Assembly (NCBI RefSeq): GCF_000169175.1
Contig: NZ_AAWS01000002.1
Span: 295,209-359,208, forward strand
Length of the DNA stretch: 64,000 nt
Direction of reading: 5' to 3'
DNA from: Microscilla marina ATCC 23134
Lineage (GTDB): Bacteria; Bacteroidota; Bacteroidia; Cytophagales; Microscillaceae
Of the stretch, positions 9,413 to 17,943 are shown piece after piece. The stretch's first letter is position 1, and each line of letters starts with the position of its first letter. Made by a program: the position numbers and the translations under genes. The notes under the pieces are model-generated. The model was not told the origin of the DNA, did no database searches, and worked only from the letters and a program-made list of their open reading frames with translations.

Positions 9413-9451
9413 TCTAGGGACTAGCTTTTAGGTTCTAGGTACACCCTACTT
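9413..9451 (+). repeat. Short CTAGGGACTAG repeat, copy 1
   Basis: CTAGGGACTAG, a few bases, then AGGTTCTAGGTACACCCT. A close copy is at about 11131-11160, so the pair flanks pncB in direct orientation. Confidence 0.45.
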
Positions 9452-9494
9452 ATCACAGTATGTTTATTTTCAGTCAGTTACGAATGTGTTAGTT

Positions 9495-9540
9495 AGCTAT
9501 TAGCGGCAAGCTTGCGACTTGTCGCTTGCCGCTAATAGCT
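9495..9540. terminator. Bidirectional hairpin between convergent genes
   Basis: AGCTATTAGCGGCAAGC at 9495-9511 pairs perfectly with its complement at 9524-9540 (17 bp). It sits between the ends of the M20 gene and pncB. It lacks long T tracts, so termination is likely but not certain. Confidence 0.6.
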
Positions 9541-9565
9541 TTGATACATAAGCACTAAAACCTGT

Positions 9566-11041
9566 TTAGCTTTGTTTTCGCTTACGCAAATCGCGGATGA
9601 GGTCATACTTATAATCACTGAGGGTTTTTTCAAGCCCCACCGGATAACTGTGTGGGTTGATAAAACGTTTGACCCCCGCATGAAAGTTTTTTAGCTCATT
9701 GGCTGCGTGGGCTTTTACCTCATCAATGGTAGGTATTCTGTAGGTCAACTCGCCACTTTTGAACAATGGTTGCAGTAAATCTTTAAATTCAGCATTGGCA
9801 GGCATATCGCGTTGGCGGGTAGCATCCATTGGGTCAATAATGGTGGCCACTTCGGGTATCTTCTCCACTTCATTGAAAATCATATCGCCAATATACTCTC
9901 CGTCTTGATAAAAACGACGCACTTGCAACACACCAGGGTTCGATATCTTGATTACCTGCTCCGACAGCTTTACCTTATAATCCCAACTGCCATCGTCTTT
10001 TCGCATGGCGGCTATTTTGTATACCCCACCCAAAGCAGGTTGGTCGTAGGCAGTCACAAGTTTGGTTCCAATGCCCCATACATTTATTTTGGCATCCTGT
10101 AGTTTCAAACTGTTGATAATATTTTCGTCCAGGTCGTTGCTTGCCACAATGGTAGCTTCCGGAAAACCTGCCTCATCTAAAATCTCACGGGCTTTGATAC
10201 TCAAGTAGGCAAGGTCACCAGAGTCTAACCTGACGCCAATCATTTCGTGTCCTTGTGCCCGCAACTTTTTACCTACTTCTACTGCGTGCCTTACTCCTTG
10301 TACAGTGTCGTAAGTATCTACCAAAAACACACAGTTGTTGGGCAATACATCGGCGTAAGTTTCGAAAGCATCCATTTCGGTGTCAAACGACATTACCCAG
10401 CTATGGGCGTGGGTGCCCTTTACGGGAATGCCAAACAAGCGCCCCGCCAATACATTAGACGTGGCTCCACAACCACCAATGTATGCAGCCCTGCTTGCAG
10501 CCAGTCCACCGTCTATGCCTTGGGCTCTGCGCAAACCAAACTCAAGCACAGGCTCCCCTTTGGTAGCCAGGTTCATACGGGCAGCTTTGGTGGCTACCAG
10601 GGTTTGGTAATTGACAATATTGAGCAGAGGAGTTTCCAGCAACTGACACTGGGCTATAGGGCCTTTGATCCGGATGAGGGGTTCTTGAGGAAAAACCACC
10701 GTGCCTTCAGGCACTGCCTCTACATCGCAGGTAAACTTCAGGTCAGCCAAATAGTCCAAAAAACCCTGTTCAAACATTGGCTTGTCATCGTTGCCCTTCA
10801 GGGTAGCCAGGTAAGCAATGTCATCTTCCGAAAACTTGAAGTTATCTAAATAATCAATGACATACTCTAGACCACAGGCAATCGTAAACCCGCCTTTGAA
10901 CGGGTGGCTGCGGAAAAATAAATGGAATACAGATTCGTTTTCCGACCTGCCCGCTTTCCAATAGCCATAAGCCATGGTTAATTGGTAAAGATCGGTTAAC
11001 AAAGAAAGTGAAGTTTGATAAAGGTCTTTTGTTAGTTTCAT
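9566..11041 (-). CDS. pncB: Nicotinate phosphoribosyltransferase
   Basis: 491 residues, full length for the family. It converts nicotinate, PRPP and ATP to nicotinate mononucleotide in NAD salvage. Recognisable segments are LLTDLYQLTMAYGYWKAGR at the N-terminus, the FRSHPFKGGFTIACGLEY block, the phosphorylatable His region GTHAHSWVMSF near residue 210, and LDSGDLAYLS. It is transcribed alone, convergent to the M20 gene. The gap upstream contains nested hairpin repeats but no regulator gene. Confidence 0.93.
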   Translation of the reverse strand: MKLTKDLYQTSLSLLTDLYQLTMAYGYWKAGRSENESVFHLFFRSHPFKGGFTIACGLEYVIDYLDNFKFSEDDIAYLATLKGNDDKPMFEQGFLDYLADLKFTCDVEAVPEGTVVFPQEPLIRIKGPIAQCQLLETPLLNIVNYQTLVATKAARMNLATKGEPVLEFGLRRAQGIDGGLAASRAAYIGGCGATSNVLAGRLFGIPVKGTHAHSWVMSFDTEMDAFETYADVLPNNCVFLVDTYDTVQGVRHAVEVGKKLRAQGHEMIGVRLDSGDLAYLSIKAREILDEAGFPEATIVASNDLDENIINSLKLQDAKINVWGIGTKLVTAYDQPALGGVYKIAAMRKDDGSWDYKVKLSEQVIKISNPGVLQVRRFYQDGEYIGDMIFNEVEKIPEVATIIDPMDATRQRDMPANAEFKDLLQPLFKSGELTYRIPTIDEVKAHAANELKNFHAGVKRFINPHSYPVGLEKTLSDYKYDLIRDLRKRKQS

Positions 11042-11478
11042 TTATACTGTAAGTTTTGAGGATTACGAATGATTTAATTACGAATTTTTTAAAGTGCTAA
11101 TAGGGATTAGTCCAGAGCACCGACAAGATTCTAGGGACTAGGTTCTAGGTATACCCTGTTCCCTAAGTAACTACACTTTTTCTATCATGTTGATTTTTAG
11201 TAACTTATAAAAAGCGTAGTTAAGAGTCGGTAGCTTCCCTATAGACCTCACGCTGTTTTAAGTGTTCTTTAGGGTACTTAAAACTTATAGATAAAAAGAA
11301 GTCTCCGATCTTTACAAGACGGGCTTTCTAGCCGAATGGCTCAGTAGACTTTGACCATTACTGAGCTTTGCATTCGTAAACAAGTCTGGAGACTTATATT
11401 CATCAACACTTTTAAGTCTCCTAAAGGAAGACTTAAAGGAATGGGTGAGCGCGCCACCAATGGCTTTCGCCCAACAAA
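11042..11478. repeat. Intergenic cluster of nested inverted repeats
   Basis: No coding potential is seen. It holds the second CTAGGGACTAG repeat (about 11131-11160), a degenerate CTACCG-type repeat (about 11190-11230), a hairpin GTTTTAAGT/ACTTAAAAC near 11256-11284, AAGTCTCC at about 11300 matched by GGAGACTT at about 11388, and TTTTAAGTCTCC paired with GGAAGACTTAAA at 11409-11437. The last motif recurs at 47550-47578. Confidence 0.55.
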
Positions 11479-13149
11479 TTACTTTTTTTGATATACTTGC
11501 TCGCCTCCCACAAAAGTATGCAAGACCTTAACTTGGCGTAGTTCGGCTTTTGGAGACGTCATTAAATCTTTTTCAGTCACGACAAAGTCCGCCATTTTAC
11601 CTGGTTCAATGCTTCCTTTTTCGTTTTCTTCAAAATTGCTGAATGCCGCCCAAATGGTCATCCCCTTGAGTGCTTGCTCGCGGCTAATGGCGTTCTCCAT
11701 TTGGAACCCACCTTCGGGGAAATTCTTGGCGTCCTGGCGTGCCACCCCCGCATGAAAACCATACAGTGGGTTGATGTGCTCCACCGGAAAATCACTGCCA
11801 ATTGCCAACAACCTGCCTTGTTTCAATAAGTCTTTATACGCATAAGCAGTTTTTACCTTTTCGTTGCCCAAACGTTCGTCTGCCCAGTACATGTCAGAGG
11901 TTCCGTGGGTAGGTTGCACCGAAGGAATTATGCTAAACTGGGCAAATTTTTGTAAATCAGCCTTGCTTACTACTTGAGCATGCTCTATGCGCCAGCGTAA
12001 ATCATTGTTGCCCTTAAGGTATTTGCCATAAATGTCTAACAACAAACGGTTTGCTGAGTCGCCTATGCAGTGGGTGTTTACCTGAAAACCTTTGGCTGCT
12101 ATGCGTTGCACCAAGCTATCTAAAGTTTGGGGAGAAGACAACAAAAAACCTTGTTCTTCGGGTTTGTCATGGTAAGGATGCAGCAAACAAGCCCCGCGCG
12201 AACCCAAAGCGCCATCGGCGTATACTTTTACCGAGCGAACATGGAGGTAGTCGGTTTTTATCTTACCTTTTGCCAAATAATAATCCAGGTTGGCCTTGGT
12301 AGCGCTTATCATAGCATATACCCTCATTTTTAGCTTGTTAGCTTTATGTAGTTCATCTATCAATTCAATATTGCTGCGGTTGAGCCCCGCATCTACTACA
12401 CTAGTGAGCCCCACCGCAAAACACTGCTTTTGGGCATTGAGCAAAGCGGTTGTTTGTTCTGCTTTGCTGGCTTCCGGAATGGCTTTACTCACCAATTGTA
12501 TGGCGTTGTCTATCAATATCCCGGTAAGTTGGTCATTTTTGGTGGCAATGACCCCTCCATTTATTTTTGCCCCCTTTTTTACTCCGGCAAGATCCAACGC
12601 TTTTTGATTGGCCAAAGCTGCGTGCCCGTCTACCCTGGTCAAAAATACAGGGACATCAGGAAAAACCTTGTCCAAAGTGTCTTTAGAAGGAAACTCCTTT
12701 AATTCCCAATCGTTTTGATCCCAACCACGCCCAATCAACCAAGCCTGCGCAGGGTTTTGCTTACGAAAGGCTTGCAACTTAGTGACAATGCTGGCAAAAG
12801 AAGTGGTACCTACCAAGTCTACCTGACGCAACCCCAACCCATAGCGGTAAAAATGGCAATGCGCATCGAAAAAACCAGGATATACCGGCTTTTTCTGTAA
12901 ATCAATTTTCTTTTTAGCCTTGTATTTTGTCAAAATGTCTTTGGAGCTGCCTACTGCCACAAATTGACCATCTTTGACCGCAAAAGCCTCTACCTGGCTA
13001 AAGGTGCTGTCTACAGTATATACCTTGGCGTTGTGTACAATCAAGTCTACCTCGTTGCTTTTAGTAGCGTCGCGCTCTTGGATTTTTGAGCCACAGGCAT
13101 TCAATAAAATAAATAATAATGGAATAAAAGCGAATAAATACTTTTTCAT
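11479..13149 (-). CDS. Amidohydrolase family lipoprotein (YtcJ-like)
   Basis: 556 residues. The N-terminus is a lipoprotein signal (LLFILLNACG), so the enzyme is probably anchored in the cell envelope. The YtcJ/AepA-type amidohydrolase fold is shown by FDAHCHFYRYG near residue 95, GSRGACLLHPY, NTHCIGDSANR, WRIEHAQVV, GSDFPVEHINPLYGFH and the C-terminal strand segment KGSIEPGKMADFVV. These are metal-dependent hydrolases of unsettled substrate. The gene start lies inside the first unit of a tandem duplication (13104 onward), so a decayed second copy of its leader stands upstream at 13521-13580. Confidence 0.88.
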   Translation of the reverse strand: MKKYLFAFIPLLFILLNACGSKIQERDATKSNEVDLIVHNAKVYTVDSTFSQVEAFAVKDGQFVAVGSSKDILTKYKAKKKIDLQKKPVYPGFFDAHCHFYRYGLGLRQVDLVGTTSFASIVTKLQAFRKQNPAQAWLIGRGWDQNDWELKEFPSKDTLDKVFPDVPVFLTRVDGHAALANQKALDLAGVKKGAKINGGVIATKNDQLTGILIDNAIQLVSKAIPEASKAEQTTALLNAQKQCFAVGLTSVVDAGLNRSNIELIDELHKANKLKMRVYAMISATKANLDYYLAKGKIKTDYLHVRSVKVYADGALGSRGACLLHPYHDKPEEQGFLLSSPQTLDSLVQRIAAKGFQVNTHCIGDSANRLLLDIYGKYLKGNNDLRWRIEHAQVVSKADLQKFAQFSIIPSVQPTHGTSDMYWADERLGNEKVKTAYAYKDLLKQGRLLAIGSDFPVEHINPLYGFHAGVARQDAKNFPEGGFQMENAISREQALKGMTIWAAFSNFEENEKGSIEPGKMADFVVTEKDLMTSPKAELRQVKVLHTFVGGEQVYQKK

Positions 13150-13534
13150 AAAATCTAACTTTGAAGCGTAATCTTGTTATTATAAGTAAAAAAATGAAGT
13201 TTATGATCATATTTGCAAATATTATTAAGCCAGCCTAACCCCTACACTAAAGACTCTTCCAAGGAAACAGCATTGAATTCCGGCCTCCCATCTGTCGGTT
13301 TTATACCAAGTCTGATTGAAAACCCATACAAACTCACTTGTAGTGGTCTTTTTTGGCAAGACCAAGTTCTTCGCTATCGTTACCCGCTCTCTTGGTCAGC
13401 TGTGCTTAAGACCAAGAGGAGAGGATAAGCTTGGTGATGGCTTTTAGGTGTAGACATACAAAGAATTTAGTGTATGGGTAATGGCAACGATTTGGTATTA
13501 TAAACCGCGATTAGTTGCTTTCAGAGCAGGGTGT
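13104..13534. repeat. Tandem duplication, unit 1 (contains real gene start and 5' region)
   Basis: 431 bases that repeat almost exactly from 13535. The unit includes the first 15 or so codons of the YtcJ-like gene (minus strand) and its upstream region. That region has two internal hairpins: GGTCTT/AAGACC and CTCTTGGTC/GACCAAGAG near 13348-13424. Confidence 0.85.
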
Positions 13535-13580
13535 ATAAAATAAATAATAATGGAATAAAAGCGAATAAATACTTTTTCAT
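13521..13580 (-). pseudogene. Duplicated leader of the YtcJ-like gene
   Basis: The second repeat unit carries a copy of the ATG and signal-peptide codons: MKKYLFAFIPLLFIL, then YTLL and a stop. It is identical to the true N-terminus for 15 residues and then runs out of the duplicated segment. It is probably a relic, but if transcribed it would make a 19-residue hydrophobic peptide ahead of the real gene. Confidence 0.7.
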
Positions 13581-13984
13581 AAAATCTAACTTTGAAGCGT
13601 AATCTTGTTATTATAAGAATAAAAAAATGAAGTTTATGATCATATTTGCAAATATTATTAAGCCAGCCTAACCCCTACACTAAAGACTCTTCCAAGGAAA
13701 CAGCATTGAATTCCGGCCTCCCATCTGTCGGTTTTATACCAAGTCTGATTGAAAACCCATACAAACTCACTTGTAGTGGTCTTTTTTGGCAAGACCAAGT
13801 TCTTCGCTATCGTTACCCGCTCTCTTGGTCAGCTGTGCTTAAGACCAAGAGGAGAGGGCAAGCTTGGTGATGGCTTTTAGATGTAGACATACATTAGTGT
13901 ATGGGTAATGGCAACGATTTGGTATTATAAACCGCTAAAAACCAACGTACCGTAAAACCTGTAATTACTTCCAAAGCAGGGTGT
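13535..13984. repeat. Tandem duplication, unit 2
   Basis: Near-identical to unit 1 up to about 13934, with a 2-base insertion near 13618 and a few substitutions or small deletions; similarity fades but returns at GCAGGGTGTA (about 13975-13984). Since the repeats are still almost identical, the duplication looks recent or is kept alike by gene conversion. Confidence 0.8.
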
Positions 13985-14008
13985 ACCTGGTACCTAGAGT
14001 CTATCAAC

Positions 14009-14057
14009 CTACCGATTTTATAAACCGCTAAAAACCAACAAGCTATAAAATAGGTAG
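14009..14057 (+). repeat. CTACC palindromic repeat, copy 1
   Basis: CTACCGATTTTATA and TATAAAATAGGTAG pair with one mismatch around a loop containing CTAAAAACCAAC. Related copies are at 15446-15494, 22244-22292 and, inverted, 61408-61448; weaker ones are near 11190 and 13930. Confidence 0.65.
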
Positions 14058-14087
14058 TATGTCTGCAAACCAGCCTCAAGCTAAAAG

Positions 14088-15371
14088 CTAACAGCTAAAA
14101 GCTTGAGGCTTTTTTAATAGCTCCCGACCAAGTTCACCTACCGATTTGCAGCCAGCCAACGCCATATTGAGCTCAAAGTCTGCCATGAGGTTGGCGAGTA
14201 CTTCCTGCACCCCAGCAGCGCCCGCAAGTGCCAGCCCATACACATAGGGTCGCCCCACACATACTGCCTTGGCACCTATAGCAAGTGCCTTCAACATATC
14301 GGCTCCGCTCCTTACCCCGCTGTCGAGCAGTACAGGTATTTGGTCTTTTACCTTTTGTACAATGTCTGGTAAAGCAGCAAAGCTCCCTATAGCCCCATCT
14401 ACCTGACGCCCTCCGTGGTTCGACACCACAATGCCATCCATACCATAGTCTATAGCTTTTTGGGCATCATCAGGGTGCAAAATCCCCTTAAGTAACAAAG
14501 GCAATTGAGTGTGTTTACGCAAAAACTGGAGGTTTTCCCAGGTAAGCGAATCTCTGGAATAAATATTCACAAACCGCTTAACGGCTTTGATGGGGCGGTC
14601 AGAGCTGAAGTTTTTCCACAAGCCGCCAGGGTAGTTTTTTTTCATTCGAAGGGCATTTTTTATCAGCGAAAGCGTCACCTTAGGCTTAAACTCAGGAGCT
14701 TGATGATCTATAGGTTCGTCCATTAATTGTTGAAAAACCGGATCACTCGTATATTGGGCAATGCCTTTACCTTGCAAAAAGGGCAAAAAAGCCAGGTCAA
14801 GGTCTTGAGTTCGCCAACCCAATACCGAGGTGTCAAGAGTGACTACTATAGCCGAGCAACCACTGGCTTCAGCGCGTTTGAGAAAGCTCAACACCAACTC
14901 GTTAGATTTGCTCCAGTACAATTGAAACCAGCGCGGGTTGTTGCCCATCAGACTTGCACAAGCTTCCATTGGGTAAGATGCCTGGTTAGAAAAGATCATA
15001 GGCACCCCCAAACTACTGGTGGCTTCGGCAACGGCAAGGTCGGCGCGTTTGTGTACCATCTCTAACACACCTACAGGAGCCGTGAGCAAGGGTGAAGGAA
15101 ATTTTTGCCCAAACAAGGTAATAGAAGTATCGCGTTTTGATACATCTTTGAGCATACGGGGCACAATTTGATACTGGTCAAAAGCGCTCCGGTTGTTTTG
15201 CATAGTTTTGCCCAATCCCGCCCCGCCAATAATATAGCCTGTCGCCTCTTTTGTCATGCGCCGGGCAGCTTTTTCTTCTAACAGTTGAGGCGTAACAGGC
15301 ACCAAAGGAGTTTTACCACTGGCGCCGGAGGTATAAATAATGCGTTGACGATTGATGGCTTCAAATTTCAT
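14088..15371 (-). CDS. FMN-dependent alpha-hydroxy-acid oxidase (lactate oxidase/monooxygenase-like)
   Basis: 427 residues covering the whole alpha-hydroxy-acid oxidase TIM barrel. Seen are LTAPVGVLEMVHKRADLAV, the FMN/substrate region with IVVSNHGGRQVDGAIGSFAAL near residue 318 (catalytic His and substrate-binding Arg), DSGVRSGADMLKALAIGA and GRPYVYGLALAG. The enzyme oxidises a 2-hydroxy acid such as lactate. Features resemble the lactate 2-monooxygenase subgroup, but product and electron acceptor cannot be fixed. It is transcribed alone. The last codons form one arm of a hairpin (GCCTCAAGCT / AGCTTGAGGC, about 14072-14108) that continues past the stop. Confidence 0.85.
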   Translation of the reverse strand: MKFEAINRQRIIYTSGASGKTPLVPVTPQLLEEKAARRMTKEATGYIIGGAGLGKTMQNNRSAFDQYQIVPRMLKDVSKRDTSITLFGQKFPSPLLTAPVGVLEMVHKRADLAVAEATSSLGVPMIFSNQASYPMEACASLMGNNPRWFQLYWSKSNELVLSFLKRAEASGCSAIVVTLDTSVLGWRTQDLDLAFLPFLQGKGIAQYTSDPVFQQLMDEPIDHQAPEFKPKVTLSLIKNALRMKKNYPGGLWKNFSSDRPIKAVKRFVNIYSRDSLTWENLQFLRKHTQLPLLLKGILHPDDAQKAIDYGMDGIVVSNHGGRQVDGAIGSFAALPDIVQKVKDQIPVLLDSGVRSGADMLKALAIGAKAVCVGRPYVYGLALAGAAGVQEVLANLMADFELNMALAGCKSVGELGRELLKKPQAFSC

Positions 15372-15445
15372 GGGCGTTTTATAAATCTTATGTTACACGG
15401 TTTCTTTAAGTGATAGTTTAATGCGGTTTCATTCACAAAGCTTTT

Positions 15446-15494
15446 GGTAGGGTTTTATAAACCACTAATAATCAACGAGCTATAAAATCGGCAG
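15446..15494 (+). repeat. CTACC palindromic repeat, degenerate copy
   Basis: TTTTATAAACCACTAATAA, then TCAACGAGC and TATAAAATCGGCAG. It has the same architecture as the copy at 14009 but a poorer left arm. It lies between the oxidase start and the DHFR stop. Confidence 0.5.
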
Positions 15495-15563
15495 AAACTG
15501 GCAGAGCAGCTTCAACTTGGAACACTGATATGTATTGGCATCTAAGGACTTGTGGCTTGTTCC

Positions 15564-16049
15564 TTAAGGCTGTAGAAGCTCCACCACTTCAAAATCATAT
15601 TCGTCTTTTTCACCCGCAGCAAAAGCCTGGGTACTGACTACCTGCCACTGGTCGAGGTTTTCAATCTCAAAAAAAGCATCTCCTTTTACCTCAGCTTTCA
15701 CCCTGGTTAGGTAAATTTTATCGGCTTTGGGCAACACCTGACGGTAGATTTGTGCACCACCTATCACAAATACCTCACTGTCTGCCTTGGCAGCTTCTAG
15801 AGCAACCTCTATGCTTTGAAACACCTCGCAACCCTCTGCTATATATGCAGGGTCTCTGCTAATGACCAGGTTGCGACGTTTGGGCAAAGGCTTGCCGATC
15901 GATTCGTAAGTTTTGCGCCCCATGAGTATGGTGTGCCCAGAGGTAAGTTTTTTAAAGTTTTTGAGGTCAGACGATAGTCGCCAGGGCAACCCATTGTCTA
16001 TTCCAATTACTCCATTTTCGGCTATAGCCACTACAATTGATACTTTCAT
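15564..16049 (-). CDS. folA: Dihydrofolate reductase
   Basis: 161 residues from the ATG ending at 16049. The frame is open a further 26 codons upstream, but that extension is unlike the family and the chosen start gives the canonical MKVSIVVAIAENGVIGIDNG. NADPH-dependent reduction of dihydrofolate is supported by LPWRLSSDLKNFKKLT, ILMGRKTYESIGKPLPKRRN and VFVIGGAQIYRQVLP. It is normal length with no thymidylate synthase gene beside it; a Ppx/GppA gene is divergent upstream. Confidence 0.95.
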   Translation of the reverse strand: MKVSIVVAIAENGVIGIDNGLPWRLSSDLKNFKKLTSGHTILMGRKTYESIGKPLPKRRNLVISRDPAYIAEGCEVFQSIEVALEAAKADSEVFVIGGAQIYRQVLPKADKIYLTRVKAEVKGDAFFEIENLDQWQVVSTQAFAAGEKDEYDFEVVELLQP

Positions 16050-16205
16050 ACAATTAAATTTGACGATGTGTGCCCAAAAAACATTCAATTTTGCATCATT
16101 ACTTACGCAAAAGCAATTTAAAACCACACATCTTTTAACAAGGCTTTACTTTTTTATTATTTTTGATGTCAAATTTATGACTTATCATTCAAAAAACGAG
16201 AAAGT

Positions 16206-17111
16206 TTGAAATTAGCAGCAATTGATATAGGATCGAATGGAGCGAGAATGCTCATTGCCAGAACATTACACAACAACGGGAAAACATCTATTAAAAACAT
16301 TGAATATGTGCGTTATCCGCTGCGACTCGGCAAGGACGTGTTTGCCAATAAGATGATTGGTGAAAAAAAACAAGAAAAAATACACAAACTCATGCACGCT
16401 TTTAAGCTACTTATGGAACTCCATAAAGTAGAAGATTACCTCATATTGGCTACTTCGGCGTTTCGCGAGGCAGACAATGGTGCTCAAATTGTAGAGGATG
16501 TGAAACAATCGCTTGGAATGGACATACAAGTGATTGACGGTGACGAAGAAGCCCAATATATGCACTTGGCTATTCAAACATTTTTGAGCCCCAACCAAAA
16601 CTATTTGCATGTAGACGTAGGAGGCGGTAGTACCGAGCTCAACATTTATAGTAATATGCAAAAAATAGATGCCTTTTCTTTTCAGATAGGCTCTATTCGC
16701 AACAATGAGCCCGGAGGCTCCAATCACCGTTTTGAGAGCATGCGTCAATGGATTGTAGAACGCAAAGAGCTGCTGGGGCAGGGCAACAACATTACTGGAA
16801 TATGTACAGGAGGGAATATCAATAAAGTGCAAAAGTTGCTCAACCGTCGTAGTGGCGACTCTATCTCTATCAGCGAAATTAACAATTTACTGCAAGAGCT
16901 TGAGGTGTATACTTTGCATGAGCGCATTAATATTTTGAAGCTAAACCCCGACCGTGCCGACACGATTATCCCAGCTACTAATATCTACTTATCGGCCATG
17001 AACTGGGCAGGCATTCGCGAAATGTTTGTGCCCAAGGTAGGCGTCAAAGATGGAATTATTTACCATTTGATGGAAAAACACCACGATAAAGTATATAATA
17101 ATGTAGAATAA
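16206..17111 (+). CDS. Ppx/GppA phosphatase-like protein (exopolyphosphatase family)
   Basis: 301 residues from a TTG start, which gives the family N-terminus MKLAAIDIGSNGARMLIA; no in-frame ATG lies near. The sugar-kinase/Hsp70/actin-fold phosphate motifs are DIGSNGARM at residue 7 and HVDVGGGSTELNIY near 136. It corresponds to the short two-domain Ppx form without the HD-like C-terminal domain. It should cleave polyphosphate or pppGpp; which is not decidable. The gene is followed by a perfect bidirectional terminator. Confidence 0.85.
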   Translation: MKLAAIDIGSNGARMLIARTLHNNGKTSIKNIEYVRYPLRLGKDVFANKMIGEKKQEKIHKLMHAFKLLMELHKVEDYLILATSAFREADNGAQIVEDVKQSLGMDIQVIDGDEEAQYMHLAIQTFLSPNQNYLHVDVGGGSTELNIYSNMQKIDAFSFQIGSIRNNEPGGSNHRFESMRQWIVERKELLGQGNNITGICTGGNINKVQKLLNRRSGDSISISEINNLLQELEVYTLHERINILKLNPDRADTIIPATNIYLSAMNWAGIREMFVPKVGVKDGIIYHLMEKHHDKVYNNVE

Positions 17112-17155
17112 CAACTGGCATGACCTTCCTCCCACAAAGTACAACAAAACACCAT

Positions 17156-17194
17156 AAAAAAGCTTCTTATCTCGTGAGATAAGAAGCTTTTTTT
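17156..17194. terminator. Strong bidirectional terminator
   Basis: Six A, GCTTCTTATCTC, two bases, GAGATAAGAAGC and at least seven T: an essentially perfect hairpin 45 bases after the Ppx/GppA stop. Confidence 0.9.
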
Positions 17195-17230
17195 ATGAAA
17201 TTTTAGACTTGCCAGGTTTTTGAAACTTGG

Positions 17231-17552
17231 TAGGTAGGCTGTTCAAAATCAGGGAATTTCTTCCCCATGTTTTCACTCTAAAGTATCAAAGATTCATACC
17301 ACTTTAAACGAGTCAAACCCACTTAAATAATACCATCACCGCCTTGGGCAGTGTCTCCACGCCCGATAGAAGCCTTGAAAAACAGCGTTTAAGTTGAGGT
17401 TCCGGTTATTTGATAGAGGTGAAAAACGGTAGTTTTTAAGTTGGTTGTACTTCGAATGAAATAGCCTTGTTTTGGGTAAATAAACGTAAAATAATGACTC
17501 AAAAAGAAGTCGAAATCCTGGGGAACTTTAAAAAAAATGAACAGCCTACCTA
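17231..17552. repeat. 322-bp segment bounded by a perfect 15-bp inverted repeat
   Basis: TAGGTAGGCTGTTCA at 17231-17245 is exactly complementary to 17538-17552. If the outer TA is a target duplication, the element is 17233-17550 with 13-bp ends. It contains a GNRA-loop hairpin repeat at 17331-17368 and no credible ORF. The rest of the gap to 17943 (17553-17768) shows nothing recognisable. Confidence 0.6.
17331..17368 (-). repeat. GNRA-loop hairpin repeat, copy 3
   Basis: On the minus strand: TTCTATC, GGGC, GTG, GAGA, CAC, T, GCCC, AAGGCGGTGATGGTA. The stem is GGGC/GCCC, different from the CAGCG/CGCTG stem of the copy at 21842 though loop and tail agree. Confidence 0.65.
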
Positions 17553-17768
17553 GCAGGTATAGAGAATATTCTCCTAAAGTCTATGATGAAACAGCGCCTC
17601 TTTTTTTATGCCCTGAAGAGAGCCGTTTCAACGTTTTCAAGCATCAATTACCTCATTACCTCTTGCCTACTTGTAGCGTTGTCTTCAGCTTGAGGTTGTA
17701 GCAGCGCTCGAGGTATGGCAAACAAAGCGTAAATAAACCTTGTAGAATAAAATATTATGCATTCATAC

Positions 17769-17805
17769 TATTTTTGCATTATTTAATTGTGTTGTGCAAT
17801 TAAAT
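17769..17805 (+). promoter_or_regulatory. Candidate promoter box and operator upstream of the ceramidase operon
   Basis: TATTTTTG at 17769-17776 fits the Bacteroidota -7 box. Directly after it, where transcription would begin, is a perfect inverted repeat ATTTAATTG-TGTTGTG-CAATTAAAT (17781-17805). The position suggests a repressor site over the start. The -33 box is not clear, so this is tentative. Confidence 0.4.
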
Positions 17806-17943
17806 ATTTATATATTGCTATGTAAGCTTTTAATAAAATCAATGATTACGAACACCCAATCAGGTGGTAAATATAGGACAAGCCGAACAGCCGGTCACCA
17901 ATAATTTCAGACGCAATCAATCTAAATTAAATATATACCACAC

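Noticed and set aside
13213..13870. Two identical 71-residue ORFs (13213-13428 and 13646-13870) that could look like a conserved small protein
   Set aside because: Their identity comes from the tandem DNA duplication; they lie antisense in the leader of the YtcJ-like gene and have no protein-like features.
16177..16209. Ten-codon leader ORF overlapping the Ppx/GppA start (stop TGA overlapping the TTG)
   Set aside because: Coupled translation is possible, but nothing besides the overlap supports it.
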